A stretch of 64,000 bases of DNA from Amycolatopsis sp. NBC_01480 (GCF_036227205.1 NZ_CP109442.1:2666001-2730000), one strand, 5' to 3'. Shown: positions 55,937-64,000, numbered from the stretch's first letter. Numbers and translations are program-made. The notes: a model not told the origin generated them from the sequence alone.

Positions 55937-57806
55937 GGTCGTAAACAGTCGTCCCACCCACCGTCTCCGACGGGAAGTTCTGCTCCACCCACGTGGTGAT
56001 CTGTCCGGAAGTCCCCCGGCTGCCACCAAAACCGCGGCCGCCCGCGACGAAGTAGTGCACCTCGCCCGCACCGACGTACTGCTGGAACTGCTTGAGCGTC
56101 GGCGCCGGGTCGCTGCCGCTGAAGCCGCCGATGGCCATCACCGGTTTGCCGCTGCCCAGCGCCAGGCCGGCGGACTGCATCGCGCCGGTCTGCGCGGCGG
56201 CCCACTTGTTCTTGGTGGCCTGCAAGAGCCGGTCGAGCTCCACATTGGACTGAGTGGCGCCGCCGAAGCCGCGCATCCCACCGCGGCCACTGGACGGCGA
56301 CGAAGACGGCTGGCCGCCGGTGTGCGCGGTGGCCGCCGTCGCGATCGTCGAAGTGGCGGTGCCGAGCAGAGCCGCCACCAGCCCGAGCGCGCCGACGACG
56401 GGCGCGATCCGACGCAGCCGCTCCAGGCCGAAGAGCAGCGCGACCACGCCGAGAGCGCCGAGCACCAAGGCCGTGTAACGCAGCCACGGTTGCCACTCCG
56501 GCGCGCGGCCGAGCAGGACGAAGCCCCAGACCACCGAAGCGGCGAGCATCAGCGCGAGCACCGCGCGCGACGACACGTGCGCTCGTCCGCGCCACAGCTC
56601 ACGGACCGTGACGCCCAGCGTCGCCGCGATGCCCGGCACGAGTGCCACCGTGTAGTACGGGTGGATGATGCCGCTCATGTAACTCAGCACCACCACGGTC
56701 ACCACCGTCCAACCGCCCCACAGCAGCAGCGCGGCGCGCGTCCGGTCCGTGCGCGGCGCGCGGCGGGTGAACCACAGCCCCGCGACCAGCCCGATCAGCG
56801 CGGCGGGCAGCAGCCAGGACGCCTCGCCGCCGAACTGCTGGGTGAACAGCCTGGTCAAGCCGGTCTGACCGCCGAAGCCACCGAAGCCGCCACGAGCACC
56901 GCCCGGAAAATCCAGCCCCGCAGGCAATTCCGGACGGGCACCACCGCGAGCCCCACCACCACCGTGACCCTGGCCGAAGATCCGGCCGAGCCCGTTGTAA
57001 CCGAAAGCCAGCTGCAGCACGCTGTTGTCGGTCGAACCGCTGATGTACGGCCGGTCGCTCGCGGGCCACGCCGCCACCGCGGCCACCCACCAGCCCGCGG
57101 ACACCAGCACCGCGCCCGCCGCCGCGAACAGCTGCCAGATCCGGCGCCCGAGCGAGGTCGGCGCGGCCACCAGGTACGCGAGCACAAACGCGGGCAGCAC
57201 CAGGAACGCCTGCAGCATCTTGTCCAGGAACCCGAAGCCGATCGCGACGCCGGCGAGCAGCAGCCAGCCCGTGCCCGCCTTCTCCAGCGCGCGGACCAAG
57301 CAGTACGCGCCGGCGACCATGAGCAGCACAAGGAACGCGTCCGGGTTGTTGAAGCGGAACATCAACGCGGCCACCGGCGTCAGCGCGAGCGCGGACCCGG
57401 CCAGCAGCCCGGCGCCGGGCCCGGAAAGCCGCCGCACCGCCAGGTACAGCAGCCCGACCGAAGCGACGCCCGCGAGCGCGTCCGGCACCAGCATGCTCCA
57501 GCTGGTGAACCCGAAGATCCGGCCGGAAAGACCCATAATCCACAGCGAAAAAGGCGGTTTGTCGACGGTGACGATGTTGCCCGGATCCAGCGAGCCGAAG
57601 AACCAGGCCTTCCAGCTCTCGGTGCCGGCCTGTACCGCCATCGCATAGAAACTGTTGCCCCAGCCCGAAATCGCCACGTTGATCAGGTACAGCGCGGCAG
57701 TCGCGGCCAGCAGCAGCGCGACGGCGGGACGGACCCACCGCGGCCGCTCGGCCGGCGGGGCCTCGTCCACGGTGGTGCTCACGGGCGTGACAACGGCACT
57801 CGACAT
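55920..57806 (-). CDS. GT39/ArnT-like mannosyltransferase
   Basis: A 628-residue membrane glycosyltransferase with about 12 helices. The first extracytoplasmic loop has SFYAMAVQAGTESWKAWFFGSLDPGN and TVDKPPFSLWIMGLSGRIFG, the family's catalytic loop with Asp. FRFNNPDAFLVLLMVAGAYC and IISYMSG-type segments (VVLSYMSGIIHPYYTVAL) follow. A Gly-rich insert (about 290-330; GGARGGFGGFGG) and a Gly/Phe-rich C-terminal domain are unusual. It would use polyprenyl-phosphate sugar to glycosylate exported proteins or lipids. ATG 57806 is preferred; a longer start is possible. Confidence 0.9.
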   Translation of the reverse strand: MSSAVVTPVSTTVDEAPPAERPRWVRPAVALLLAATAALYLINVAISGWGNSFYAMAVQAGTESWKAWFFGSLDPGNIVTVDKPPFSLWIMGLSGRIFGFTSWSMLVPDALAGVASVGLLYLAVRRLSGPGAGLLAGSALALTPVAALMFRFNNPDAFLVLLMVAGAYCLVRALEKAGTGWLLLAGVAIGFGFLDKMLQAFLVLPAFVLAYLVAAPTSLGRRIWQLFAAAGAVLVSAGWWVAAVAAWPASDRPYISGSTDNSVLQLAFGYNGLGRIFGQGHGGGGARGGARPELPAGLDFPGGARGGFGGFGGQTGLTRLFTQQFGGEASWLLPAALIGLVAGLWFTRRAPRTDRTRAALLLWGGWTVVTVVVLSYMSGIIHPYYTVALVPGIAATLGVTVRELWRGRAHVSSRAVLALMLAASVVWGFVLLGRAPEWQPWLRYTALVLGALGVVALLFGLERLRRIAPVVGALGLVAALLGTATSTIATAATAHTGGQPSSSPSSGRGGMRGFGGATQSNVELDRLLQATKNKWAAAQTGAMQSAGLALGSGKPVMAIGGFSGSDPAPTLKQFQQYVGAGEVHYFVAGGRGFGGSRGTSGQITTWVEQNFPSETVGGTTVYDLTKGK

Positions 57807-57938
57807 GGGCCCGATGCTTTCGGCGCCGTGTGTGCCGTAGATGTGCGCCTGCTGTGCGCGAGCTGTGAAATGTCCACGGACGGGTGTCGGCCGGGTCACC
57901 CGCAATCAGTCCTTAACGGACACACCGCGCGTAAGCAA

Positions 57939-59456
57939 TCACAATACCTGTGGGAAAATCGCGGTGAACTCAGTACGCCCCGGCCGGCTCGTCACCATCA
58001 CACGGCCGCGGTGGGCGCCCACCACGGCGGCGACGATGGCCAGCCCCAGCCCGGTGCTGCCGGCCGCCCGGGAACGGGAGTTGTCGCCCCGCGCGAAGCG
58101 CTCGAAGACCTCCGGCAGGATCTCCGGCGGGATGCCGGGGCCGTCGTCGAGGATGGACAGCGTGACCCAACCGTCCTGTGTGGACAGTGTAGTGGTCACG
58201 GTGGTGCCGGGCGGGGTGTGGTTGCGGGCGTTGCCCAGCAGGTTCAGCACGACCTGGTGCAGCTGGTCGTCGTCGCCGAGCACGCTCAGCGGCTCGCCCG
58301 GCGCTTCGAGCAGCCACTTGTGGTCCGGGCCCGCGACGTGCGAGTCCGCGACGGCGTCGGCCACCAGGCGCGAGAGGTCCACCCGCTCGTGCACCCGCGC
58401 GCGGCCCGAGTCGAGCCGCGCCAGCAGCAGCAGGTCCTCCACCAGCGTGGTCATCCGCGCCGACTCGGACTCGACGCGGCCCATCGCGAACGCGACGTCC
58501 GGCGGCACCTGCTCGCCGCTGCGCCGGGTCAGCTCGGCGTAACCGCGGATGGCGGCCAGCGGCGTCCGCAGCTCGTGGCTGGCGTCGGCGACGAACTGGC
58601 GGACCCGGCTCTCGCTGGCCTGCCGCGCCGAGAGGGCGTTCGAGATGTGGCCGAGCATCCGGTTGAGCGCGAAGCCGACCTTGCCGACCTCCGTGTGCGG
58701 GTCGGTGTCCACCTCGTCCACCCGCTCCGAAAGCGCCACCTCGCCGCGGTCGAGCTTCAGCTCCGAGACGCGGGACGCGGTGGCGGCCAGCCGGTCCAGC
58801 GGCGCCATCGTGCGCCGGATCGTGACCGCGCCGACGAAACCCGCGACGAGCAGCCCGCCGAGCGCCACCCCGCCGAAGATGAAACCCAAGCGCCACAACG
58901 TGTCCCTCACGTCCACGAGCGGCAACCCGACCACGGTGAACTCGCCGGCCGGGGAGAACGACGACACCACGCGGTAATCGCCGAGCGCCCCGCCGAGGTC
59001 GACGGTGCGCCGCTGGCCGTCGGCCGGCAGGGCGAGCAGCATCGACTGCTGCTGCGGCGTGACGTCCTGCAGCGGCGGCTTGTCCCGCGCGGGCGGGCTC
59101 GCCTCGAAGTTCAGCACCTTGGCGTTGACCACGCCGTTTTTGTGCACCTGGACCGCCAGCGTGCCGTCGACCTGGCCGAGCACGCGCAACGGGTCCGGCG
59201 GGGGCTTGTCGCCGTAGTTCCACGGCGGCAGCCCGCCGCCGCGGTGGGAGCCGCGCTCGCTGGTCGCCGCGAGCCGCTTGTCGACCTGGCTGACCAGGAA
59301 TTCGTTCAACGCCAGCTCGGTGACCACGCCGACCACCAGGCACACCAGCGCGAGCAGCGCGGCGAGCTGCACGATCAGCCGCCGGCGCAGCGACCACGGC
59401 CTTCGCTCACGCCCCGGCCGCGGCCCGGCGGGCTCAGCCGGCGGGCTTGAGTACAT
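57939..59456 (-). CDS. Sensor histidine kinase with HAMP domain
   Basis: A 505-residue kinase: first membrane helix (about 29-50), extracytoplasmic sensor (about 50-180), second helix (about 185-210), HAMP (to about 265), HisKA with His294 in ADASHELRTPLAAIRGY, and ATPase boxes NLLGNARNHTPPG, DDGPGIPPEI, FERFARGD and GSTGLGLAIV. It is paired with the response regulator upstream, which it overlaps by 23 bases. The architecture is that of TrcS/MprB-like actinobacterial kinases. The signal is unknown. Confidence 0.94.
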   Translation of the reverse strand: MYSSPPAEPAGPRPGRERRPWSLRRRLIVQLAALLALVCLVVGVVTELALNEFLVSQVDKRLAATSERGSHRGGGLPPWNYGDKPPPDPLRVLGQVDGTLAVQVHKNGVVNAKVLNFEASPPARDKPPLQDVTPQQQSMLLALPADGQRRTVDLGGALGDYRVVSSFSPAGEFTVVGLPLVDVRDTLWRLGFIFGGVALGGLLVAGFVGAVTIRRTMAPLDRLAATASRVSELKLDRGEVALSERVDEVDTDPHTEVGKVGFALNRMLGHISNALSARQASESRVRQFVADASHELRTPLAAIRGYAELTRRSGEQVPPDVAFAMGRVESESARMTTLVEDLLLLARLDSGRARVHERVDLSRLVADAVADSHVAGPDHKWLLEAPGEPLSVLGDDDQLHQVVLNLLGNARNHTPPGTTVTTTLSTQDGWVTLSILDDGPGIPPEILPEVFERFARGDNSRSRAAGSTGLGLAIVAAVVGAHRGRVMVTSRPGRTEFTAIFPQVL

Positions 59457-60183
59457 ACCCCGCGCCGCGCATCGTGTGGATCATCGGCTCGCGGTCGGCG
59501 TCGATCTTCTTCCGCAGGTACGAGATGTACAGCTCGACGATGTTGGCCTGGCCGCCGAAGTCGTAGCTCCAGACGCGGTCGAGGATCTGCGCCTTCGACA
59601 GCACCCGCTTGGGGTTGCGCATCAGGTAGCGCAGCAGCTCGAACTCGGTCGCGGTGAGCGGCACCAGGTCGCCGCCGCGGTGCACCTCGCGGCTGTCCTC
59701 GTCCAGCGTCAGGTCGCCGACCACGAGCTGGGAGCCGCTCGCGCCGGTCACCCCGCTGGCCCGGCGCAGCAGCGCGCGCAGCCGGAGCGCGACCTCTTCG
59801 AGGCTGAACGGCTTGGTGACGTAGTCGTCGCCGCCCGCGGTGAGCCCGGCGATGCGGTCCTCGACGGCGTCCTTGGCGGTGAGGAACAGGACCGGCAGGT
59901 ACGGCGCCTCCGCACGCATGCGGCGCAGCACTTCGAGGCCGTCGAAGTCGGGCAGCATCACGTCGAGCACCACGGCATCGGGCCGGAAATCGCGCGCGAC
60001 GCGGACGGCTTCAGTGCCGTCGCCCGCGCTGCGGACCTCCCAGCCCTCCATGCGCAGCGCCATCGAGACGAGTTCGGCCAGGGTCGACTCGTCGTCGACC
60101 ACCAGCACTCGGACGGGACTGCCGTCGGCGCGACGCAGATCGGCCTTTCCCCGGCCCTGCGACGTGGCGTTCATACCGCTCAT
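59434..60183 (-). CDS. OmpR-family response regulator
   Basis: A 249-residue regulator: receiver with phospho-Asp74 (AVVLDVMLPDFDG), conserved Lys in YVTKPF, and a winged-helix DNA-binding domain (LTATEFELLRYLMRNPKRVLSKAQILDRVW ... ELYISYLRKKI). ATG 60183 has GAGGAT just upstream. It is transcribed before its kinase and divergently from the DUF5666-like gene; the shared 180-base gap is the natural place for its binding sites. Confidence 0.95.
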   Translation of the reverse strand: MSGMNATSQGRGKADLRRADGSPVRVLVVDDESTLAELVSMALRMEGWEVRSAGDGTEAVRVARDFRPDAVVLDVMLPDFDGLEVLRRMRAEAPYLPVLFLTAKDAVEDRIAGLTAGGDDYVTKPFSLEEVALRLRALLRRASGVTGASGSQLVVGDLTLDEDSREVHRGGDLVPLTATEFELLRYLMRNPKRVLSKAQILDRVWSYDFGGQANIVELYISYLRKKIDADREPMIHTMRGAGYVLKPAG

Positions 60184-60365
60184 GGTGACATCCTCGGGCG
60201 CTTCCGTCAGGGCGAGCTGTGGCGTGCCTGTGCGTTTCCTGTGCGAATTCACCCCGGAGCGCATGGCCTGGCCATCTCCACAGGGCCCACCCACGACGAA
60301 CACAGCTCCCGCACAGCGACGGCGCCGAACCTCGGAGCGGACAAGTCCGTACCACCGGAGGAACC

Positions 60366-61007
60366 ATGACGACCGAGCCCACTGACCCAGCACAGGGCCC
60401 CACCTGGGGCGCCGCTCCCGGTACCCCGGGCGCCGCCGTTCCCCCCGTTCCCCCCGAGAAGAAGGCCTGGTCCGGGCGCAAGACCGCGATCGCCGCGGGC
60501 GTCGCGGTGGTGATCGCCGTCGGCGGCGGCCTGGCGATCTGGGCGGGCACCAGCTCCAACAACGCGTCGGCCCAGCAGGGCTTCGGCGGCCCGGGCGGCA
60601 CCGGCGGGCCTGGCGGAACCGGCGGCTTCGGCGGCCGCGCGGGCGGCTTCGGCGGCGGCGCGGCGGCTTTGCGCGACGCCCTGCACGGCGACTTCGTGGT
60701 CGCCGACCCGACGGGCGGCTACGTGACCGAACGCCTGCAGACCGGCGACGTCTCCGCGCTCAGCGCCACCTCCGTGACGCTGACCAGCAAGGACGGCTAC
60801 AAGCAGACGTACACCATCGACTCGTCCACGCAGAAGACCGGCAACGTCAATACAGGCGACAACGTCACCGTCGTCGCCAAGGTCAACGGCACCACCGCCA
60901 CCGCCACCACCCTCGGCGAGGCGACCACCCTCCAGCCCGGCGCCGGCCCCGGCGGCCAGGGCCAGAACGGCCAGCCGGGCCAGGGCCGCCGCCGCTACGG
61001 CAGCTGA
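60366..61007 (+). CDS. Membrane-anchored Gly-rich protein with DUF5666-like domain
   Basis: A 213-residue protein: Pro-rich cytoplasmic N-terminus (1-38), one membrane helix (about 42-62), a Gly/Phe-rich linker (about 70-100; GGPGG, GGFGG and similar), then a small beta domain with GDVSALSATSVTLTSKDGYKQTYTI and the end TVVAKVNGTTATATTL, which resembles DUF5666, and a Gly/Gln-rich tail. AGGAGGAACC-type ribosome site lies before the ATG. It is divergent from the response regulator and may be its output or an accessory sensor. Confidence 0.8.
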   Translation: MTTEPTDPAQGPTWGAAPGTPGAAVPPVPPEKKAWSGRKTAIAAGVAVVIAVGGGLAIWAGTSSNNASAQQGFGGPGGTGGPGGTGGFGGRAGGFGGGAAALRDALHGDFVVADPTGGYVTERLQTGDVSALSATSVTLTSKDGYKQTYTIDSSTQKTGNVNTGDNVTVVAKVNGTTATATTLGEATTLQPGAGPGGQGQNGQPGQGRRRYGS

Positions 61008-61126
61008 CCCGGCTCCCACCGGCGGTGGCGCGACGTTCCCCCTCGTCGTGCCACCGCCGTTTTCGTGTTCCCGGTTCTTTGCCCCGAAAACCCAACGCGA
61101 CCGCCCGCTCGCAGTAAGTTGGCGGC

Positions 61127-62323
61127 GTGCGGGACATCAGCGGGTCACTGGCGCGGCAATCGCTGCTGGTTGCCATGGTTTGTCTCGTTTGCGACGCCTC
61201 GTTGTTCATCATCCGCGGCCCGCTGGGGGTGGCCGGGTGGCAAGCGTGGGCCGTGCTGCTGGCCGGGGTCGCCGCCGACCTCGCGTTGGCCGGGGCGGCG
61301 CGGCATTCGGGGTGGGTGGCGCTCGCGCACGCGATCGTCTTCGCGAGCGGGCCGATCCTGCTCTGCCCGTGCACCGGGTACGTCATCGGCAACAACGCGG
61401 GCCTGCTCATCGCCGGGTACCGGGCCGGCGCGTGGCTGCGGACGGGGCCCGCGGTGCTCGCGCTCGCCGCGACGGTCATCGGCATCGGCAGCAGTGAGTG
61501 GATCGGCGGCGGGCGTGGGGCCGCGCCCGCGCTGATCCTCATCAGCATGGGCGTCACCGGGTTGCTGCCGTGGCTCGTCGGGCGGTACACGACGGCGCGG
61601 CGCGCGTACATCGCAGACCTCGAGCGCGCCACGGAGCAACGACAGCGGCACGAAGCAGACGCCGTGCGCCGCGCCGTGCTCGAAGAGCGCGAGACGATCG
61701 CGCGCGACCTGCACGACGTGATCTCCCATCACGTCAGCGCCATCGGCGTCCACGCCGGCGCCGCGCGGCTCAGCCTGCCCGCAAAAGGCTTACCTGCCAA
61801 CAACATTCCCGCGGACGGCGAGGGTGACGCCGCCGTCCGGCAGTCGCTCGGGGCCGTCGAATCCGCCAGCCGCTCCGCGATGGCCGACCTGCGACGTCTG
61901 CTCGACCTCCTGCACGCCCGCGACGACGAAGCGGGCCAGCCCGGCCTCGACAACCTCGACGAGCTGCTCGGCACCGTCCGCGAAGCCGGCCTGCCCGTGC
62001 ACCTGACCGTCCACGGCGACGTCCGCGAAATCCCCGGCTCGCTCGACGTCGCGCTGTACCGGATCGCGCAGGAAGCACTGACCAACGCGCTGCGCCACGG
62101 CACCGGGCCGGTCGAGATCGAGCTGGACCGGCGGCGCACCGAGATCGTCCTGGCCGTCACCAACAAGGTGAGCGCGGCCCGACCGGACCGCGAAGGCGCC
62201 CACCGCGGGCTCGCCGGGATCCGGCAGCGCGTGACGCTGTTCGGCGGCAAAGTGGAATACGGCCAGCTGCCCGAGGGGCCGCGCTGGCGCGTCCGGGCGA
62301 GTTTTCCGCTGGAGGTGGCATGA
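61127..62323 (+). CDS. NarL-type sensor histidine kinase (HisKA_3)
   Basis: A 398-residue kinase with five or six N-terminal membrane helices (to about 155), then HisKA_3 with His196 in ETIARDLHDVISHHVSAIG and an ATPase domain with QEALTNALRHG and GLAGIRQRV. The usual DDGxG box appears as VTNKVSAARPDREGAH, a known variant in this group. GTG 61127 has TAAGTT six bases upstream. It is followed by its response regulator, with a decayed palindromic repeat between them. Confidence 0.92.
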   Translation: MRDISGSLARQSLLVAMVCLVCDASLFIIRGPLGVAGWQAWAVLLAGVAADLALAGAARHSGWVALAHAIVFASGPILLCPCTGYVIGNNAGLLIAGYRAGAWLRTGPAVLALAATVIGIGSSEWIGGGRGAAPALILISMGVTGLLPWLVGRYTTARRAYIADLERATEQRQRHEADAVRRAVLEERETIARDLHDVISHHVSAIGVHAGAARLSLPAKGLPANNIPADGEGDAAVRQSLGAVESASRSAMADLRRLLDLLHARDDEAGQPGLDNLDELLGTVREAGLPVHLTVHGDVREIPGSLDVALYRIAQEALTNALRHGTGPVEIELDRRRTEIVLAVTNKVSAARPDREGAHRGLAGIRQRVTLFGGKVEYGQLPEGPRWRVRASFPLEVA

Positions 62324-62332
62324 CAGCACAAG

Positions 62333-62378
62333 CTCGTGAGTGTTCATGCCGGTTAGAACCGTCATTGCCACTCACAAG
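62333..62378. repeat. Palindromic repeat, copy 3 (decayed)
   Basis: The same 46-base element as at 49318 and 51308, but its arms differ at five of 22 positions, so the hairpin is much weaker. It lies between a kinase gene and its response-regulator gene, which need to be co-transcribed. Confidence 0.85.
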
Positions 62379-62393
62379 GCGAAGGGAGGCACC

Positions 62394-63059
62394 GTGATCC
62401 GCGTCCTGCTCGCCGACGACCACGCGATGTTCCGCTCCGGCATGCGGGCCCTGCTGGACACCCAGCCGGACTTCGAGTGTGTGGGCGAGGCCGCCGACGG
62501 GCGCGAAGCCGTCGCCGAAACCCAGCGCCTGCGCCCGGACGTCACAGTCCTCGACGTCCGCATGCCGCGCCTCGACGGGCTAGCCGCCACCGAAGCGATC
62601 CTCAGCGCGCCCGGCAACGACACCCGCGTGCTCGTCCTGACCACCTACGACGCCGACGAGTACGTCTACCGCGCCCTTCGCGCCGGGGCGAGCGGCTTCC
62701 TGCTGAAGAGCCTCTCGCCGGAGGAGCTGGTCGCCGCGATGCGCGTCGCGGCCAGGGGTGACGCGCTGATCGACCCTTCGGTGACGCGCCGGCTCGTCGA
62801 GCACTTCGCCACCAGCCTCGAACCCCGCGCCGCCGAGCCGCCGGAGCTGACGCGGCTGACCTCACGGGAGCGCGAGGTGCTCCTGCTCATCGCGGACGCT
62901 TGCAGCAACGCGGAGATCGCCCACCGGCTCCACGTCGGGGAGGAGACTGTGAAGACGCACGTCTCCCGCGTGCTCGCGAAGCTCGGCCTGCGCGACCGCG
63001 TGCACGCCGTCGTCTACGCGTACCAGAACGACCTCGTGACCCGCCCGAACCTGAAATGA
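62394..63059 (+). CDS. NarL/LuxR-family response regulator
   Basis: A 221-residue regulator: receiver with phospho-Asp54 (VTVLDVRMPRLDG), Thr in VLVLTTYD, Lys in GFLLKSLSPEEL, and a LuxR HTH (LTSREREVLLLIADACSNAEIAHRLHVGEETVKTHVSRVLAKLG). The frame is open upstream into the palindromic repeat, but GGGAGG lies four bases before the GTG at 62394, which gives the normal N-terminus (MIRVLLADDH). Two small membrane proteins follow directly. Confidence 0.95.
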   Translation: MIRVLLADDHAMFRSGMRALLDTQPDFECVGEAADGREAVAETQRLRPDVTVLDVRMPRLDGLAATEAILSAPGNDTRVLVLTTYDADEYVYRALRAGASGFLLKSLSPEELVAAMRVAARGDALIDPSVTRRLVEHFATSLEPRAAEPPELTRLTSREREVLLLIADACSNAEIAHRLHVGEETVKTHVSRVLAKLGLRDRVHAVVYAYQNDLVTRPNLK

Positions 63060-63066
63060 GGCACCG

Positions 63067-63273
63067 ATGAAGGCGCAACGCTGGATTTCGCTCGTCGCCG
63101 GGGTGATCCTGCTGCTGATCGGCGTTCTGTGGACGCTGCAGGGCTCCAACGTGATCACCGGCAGCGGCATGTCCGGGCAGAAGCTGTGGTTCCTGATCGG
63201 CTTGGTCGCGGCGGTCGTGGGGATCGTGCTCCTCGTGGCCGGCGCGCGACGGTCGCCGAAGAAGACGAGCTGA
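63067..63273 (+). CDS. Small two-helix membrane protein, tandem copy 1
   Basis: A 68-residue protein: helix (about 6-26), the conserved loop LQGSNVITGSGMSGQKLW, a second helix (about 42-60) and a basic tail. It is closely related to the next gene, begins seven bases after the response regulator and is probably in its operon. The role may be as an accessory of the sensor kinase. Family function unknown. Confidence 0.85.
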   Translation: MKAQRWISLVAGVILLLIGVLWTLQGSNVITGSGMSGQKLWFLIGLVAAVVGIVLLVAGARRSPKKTS

Positions 63274-63276
63274 CCC

Positions 63277-63480
63277 ATGGCCCGCTGGATCTCACTCGCC
63301 GTCGGGGTGGTCCTGCTGCTGGTGGGCGCCGTGTGGGTGCTGCAGGGCGCCGGCGTCGTCACCGGCAGCTTCATGACGGGCCAGAAGCTGTGGTTCCTGA
63401 TCGGGCTGGCCTCGTTCCTGGCCGGCGTGGTCGTGGTCGCGGCCACCACCCGGCGCTCGGCCAGGAAGAAGACCGACTGA
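63277..63480 (+). CDS. Small two-helix membrane protein, tandem copy 2
   Basis: A 67-residue paralogue of the preceding gene: RWISL, then a helix, LQGAGVVTGSFMTGQKLWFLIGL, a second helix and a basic tail (RRSARKKTD). The two genes are three bases apart and arose by local duplication. The shared QKLWFLIGL block is the best candidate for a functional contact. Confidence 0.85.
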   Translation: MARWISLAVGVVLLLVGAVWVLQGAGVVTGSFMTGQKLWFLIGLASFLAGVVVVAATTRRSARKKTD

Positions 63481-63481
63481 T

Positions 63482-63928
63482 TCAGGCCGGCAGGATCTCG
63501 AACACCGGGTAGCCCGGGGCGATGTCACGCAGCTTCGCCTCGGGCGCGTCGGCGTCCACGCCGTCGAAGAAGACGCCGACCTCGAACTTCCAACGCTTCA
63601 GGTACGGGCGCAGCACGGCGGGCTTCTCGTCGTCGGGCAGCTCGCGGTAGGTGAACGCCTGCACCCGGTTCCCGACCCGCAGCTGCCCCTCGCCGGCCAC
63701 CCGCAGGTTGCGCACCCACTGCGTCTCCCCGCGCGGCGCGACCAGGAACTGCTTGCCCTCGAACGGCAGCAGGTTCACCGGCACCTCGCGGACCTCGCCG
63801 CTCTTGCGGCCGCGGACCATCAGCACGCGGCTGCCCCAGACGCTGACACCGAGCTTGGTCAGCTGCTGCACCAGCTTGTTGGACATCCGGGTCGCCAGTC
63901 CGGGTTCGAGGTAACGGGTCGCGGTCAT
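63482..63928 (-). CDS. Ddn-like F420/FMN-binding oxidoreductase (DUF385)
   Basis: A 148-residue split-barrel protein of the deazaflavin-dependent nitroreductase family: LMVRGRKSGEVREVPVNLLPFEGKQFLVAPRGETQWVRNLRVAGEGQL contains the cofactor-binding motif (RKSG, the WVRNL segment). In actinobacteria these enzymes use F420H2 to reduce quinones or nitro compounds. ATG 63928 has GAGGGAG upstream. A perfect palindrome 21 bases upstream of the start is a likely repressor site. Confidence 0.9.
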   Translation of the reverse strand: MTATRYLEPGLATRMSNKLVQQLTKLGVSVWGSRVLMVRGRKSGEVREVPVNLLPFEGKQFLVAPRGETQWVRNLRVAGEGQLRVGNRVQAFTYRELPDDEKPAVLRPYLKRWKFEVGVFFDGVDADAPEAKLRDIAPGYPVFEILPA

Positions 63929-63948
63929 CGGGGACTCCCTCAGTTGGT

Positions 63949-63963
63949 GAGAGCAGTGCTCTC
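63949..63963. promoter_or_regulatory. Palindromic operator upstream of the Ddn-like gene
   Basis: GAGAGCAGTGCTCTC is a perfect 7-1-7 palindrome centred 28 bases before the Ddn-like ATG. It has the form of a TetR-family operator. The regulator is not in the window and may be encoded just to the right. Confidence 0.65.
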
Positions 63964-64000
63964 GGTTGAGATCAGTGAACACCGGCTCGTCGGCTGAGTC

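Noticed and set aside
49318..62378. CRISPR array made of the repeated palindromes
   Set aside because: The copies are kilobases apart, lack regular spacers, and no cas genes are present.

Overview
The window is high-GC actinobacterial chromosome, most likely Amycolatopsis or a close relative in the Pseudonocardiaceae. The reasons are: a LysC aspartokinase that appears to encode overlapping alpha and beta subunits; a furA-katA pair; a leuA gene with a short leucine-rich leader peptide; an F420-type (Ddn-like) flavin/deazaflavin protein; many leaderless starts; and gene order that, from memory, resembles the asd-ask-leuA ... recR-ybaB-amidase-dnaX stretch of mycobacteria. No phage, insertion sequence, CRISPR array or secondary-metabolite cluster is visible.

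Layout. 1-1.9 kb is a low-quality accessory patch: a small exported protein and then the frameshifted remains of a Ser/Thr protein kinase. 2-16.8 kb is mostly single genes: metallophosphoesterase, tRNA-Pro(CGG), methyltransferase, S9 peptidase, glutamate decarboxylase, Ohr, flavin reductase, esterase, FurA-catalase, MFS transporter and RtcB. 17-27 kb holds the aspartate-family and leucine biosynthesis genes (asd, lysC, leuA). Between lysC and leuA lies a signalling island with two GAF-ANTAR regulators and a CheB plus CheR/PAS pair, without any flagellar gene. 27-36 kb is regulators (WYL, TetR, LysR, ECF sigma) each beside one or two small enzymes or transporters. 35.9-41.7 kb is a complete oligopeptide-type ABC importer operon. 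42-49.3 kb is a cell-surface polysaccharide cluster (two GT2 enzymes, a DUF2304 protein, a flippase, a large GT-C-like membrane protein, a uridine-kinase-like protein and a UDP-GlcNAc 2-epimerase). 49.4-55 kb is the recR-ybaB-amidase-dnaX-SRP RNA block. 55-64 kb has a threonine-dehydratase-like enzyme, a GT39 mannosyltransferase, two two-component systems with small exported or membrane partners, and a Ddn-like protein.

Working together. lysC and asd overlap by one base and end at a strong terminator, so the first two steps of the aspartate pathway are one unit. The importer genes overlap by 4 bp each, with a hairpin between the binding-protein gene and the permeases that should raise the binding-protein dose. 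The polysaccharide genes on the minus strand probably form one or two transcripts, with the epimerase transcribed divergently. The ECF sigma gene overlaps its YCII-domain neighbour by 4 bp. The response-regulator/kinase pair at 57.9-60.2 kb diverges from an exported DUF5666-like protein that may be its target.

The most interesting signals are regulatory: a leaderless leuA leader peptide with a hairpin that could control the leuA ribosome site, an internal start with its own ribosome site in lysC, 23 starts with a -10-like hexamer exactly 6-7 bases upstream, a twin operator between a peroxiredoxin-like gene and a TetR gene, and a family of 46-50 base palindromes placed between genes. All functional calls come from reading the sequence by eye; no database search was possible.
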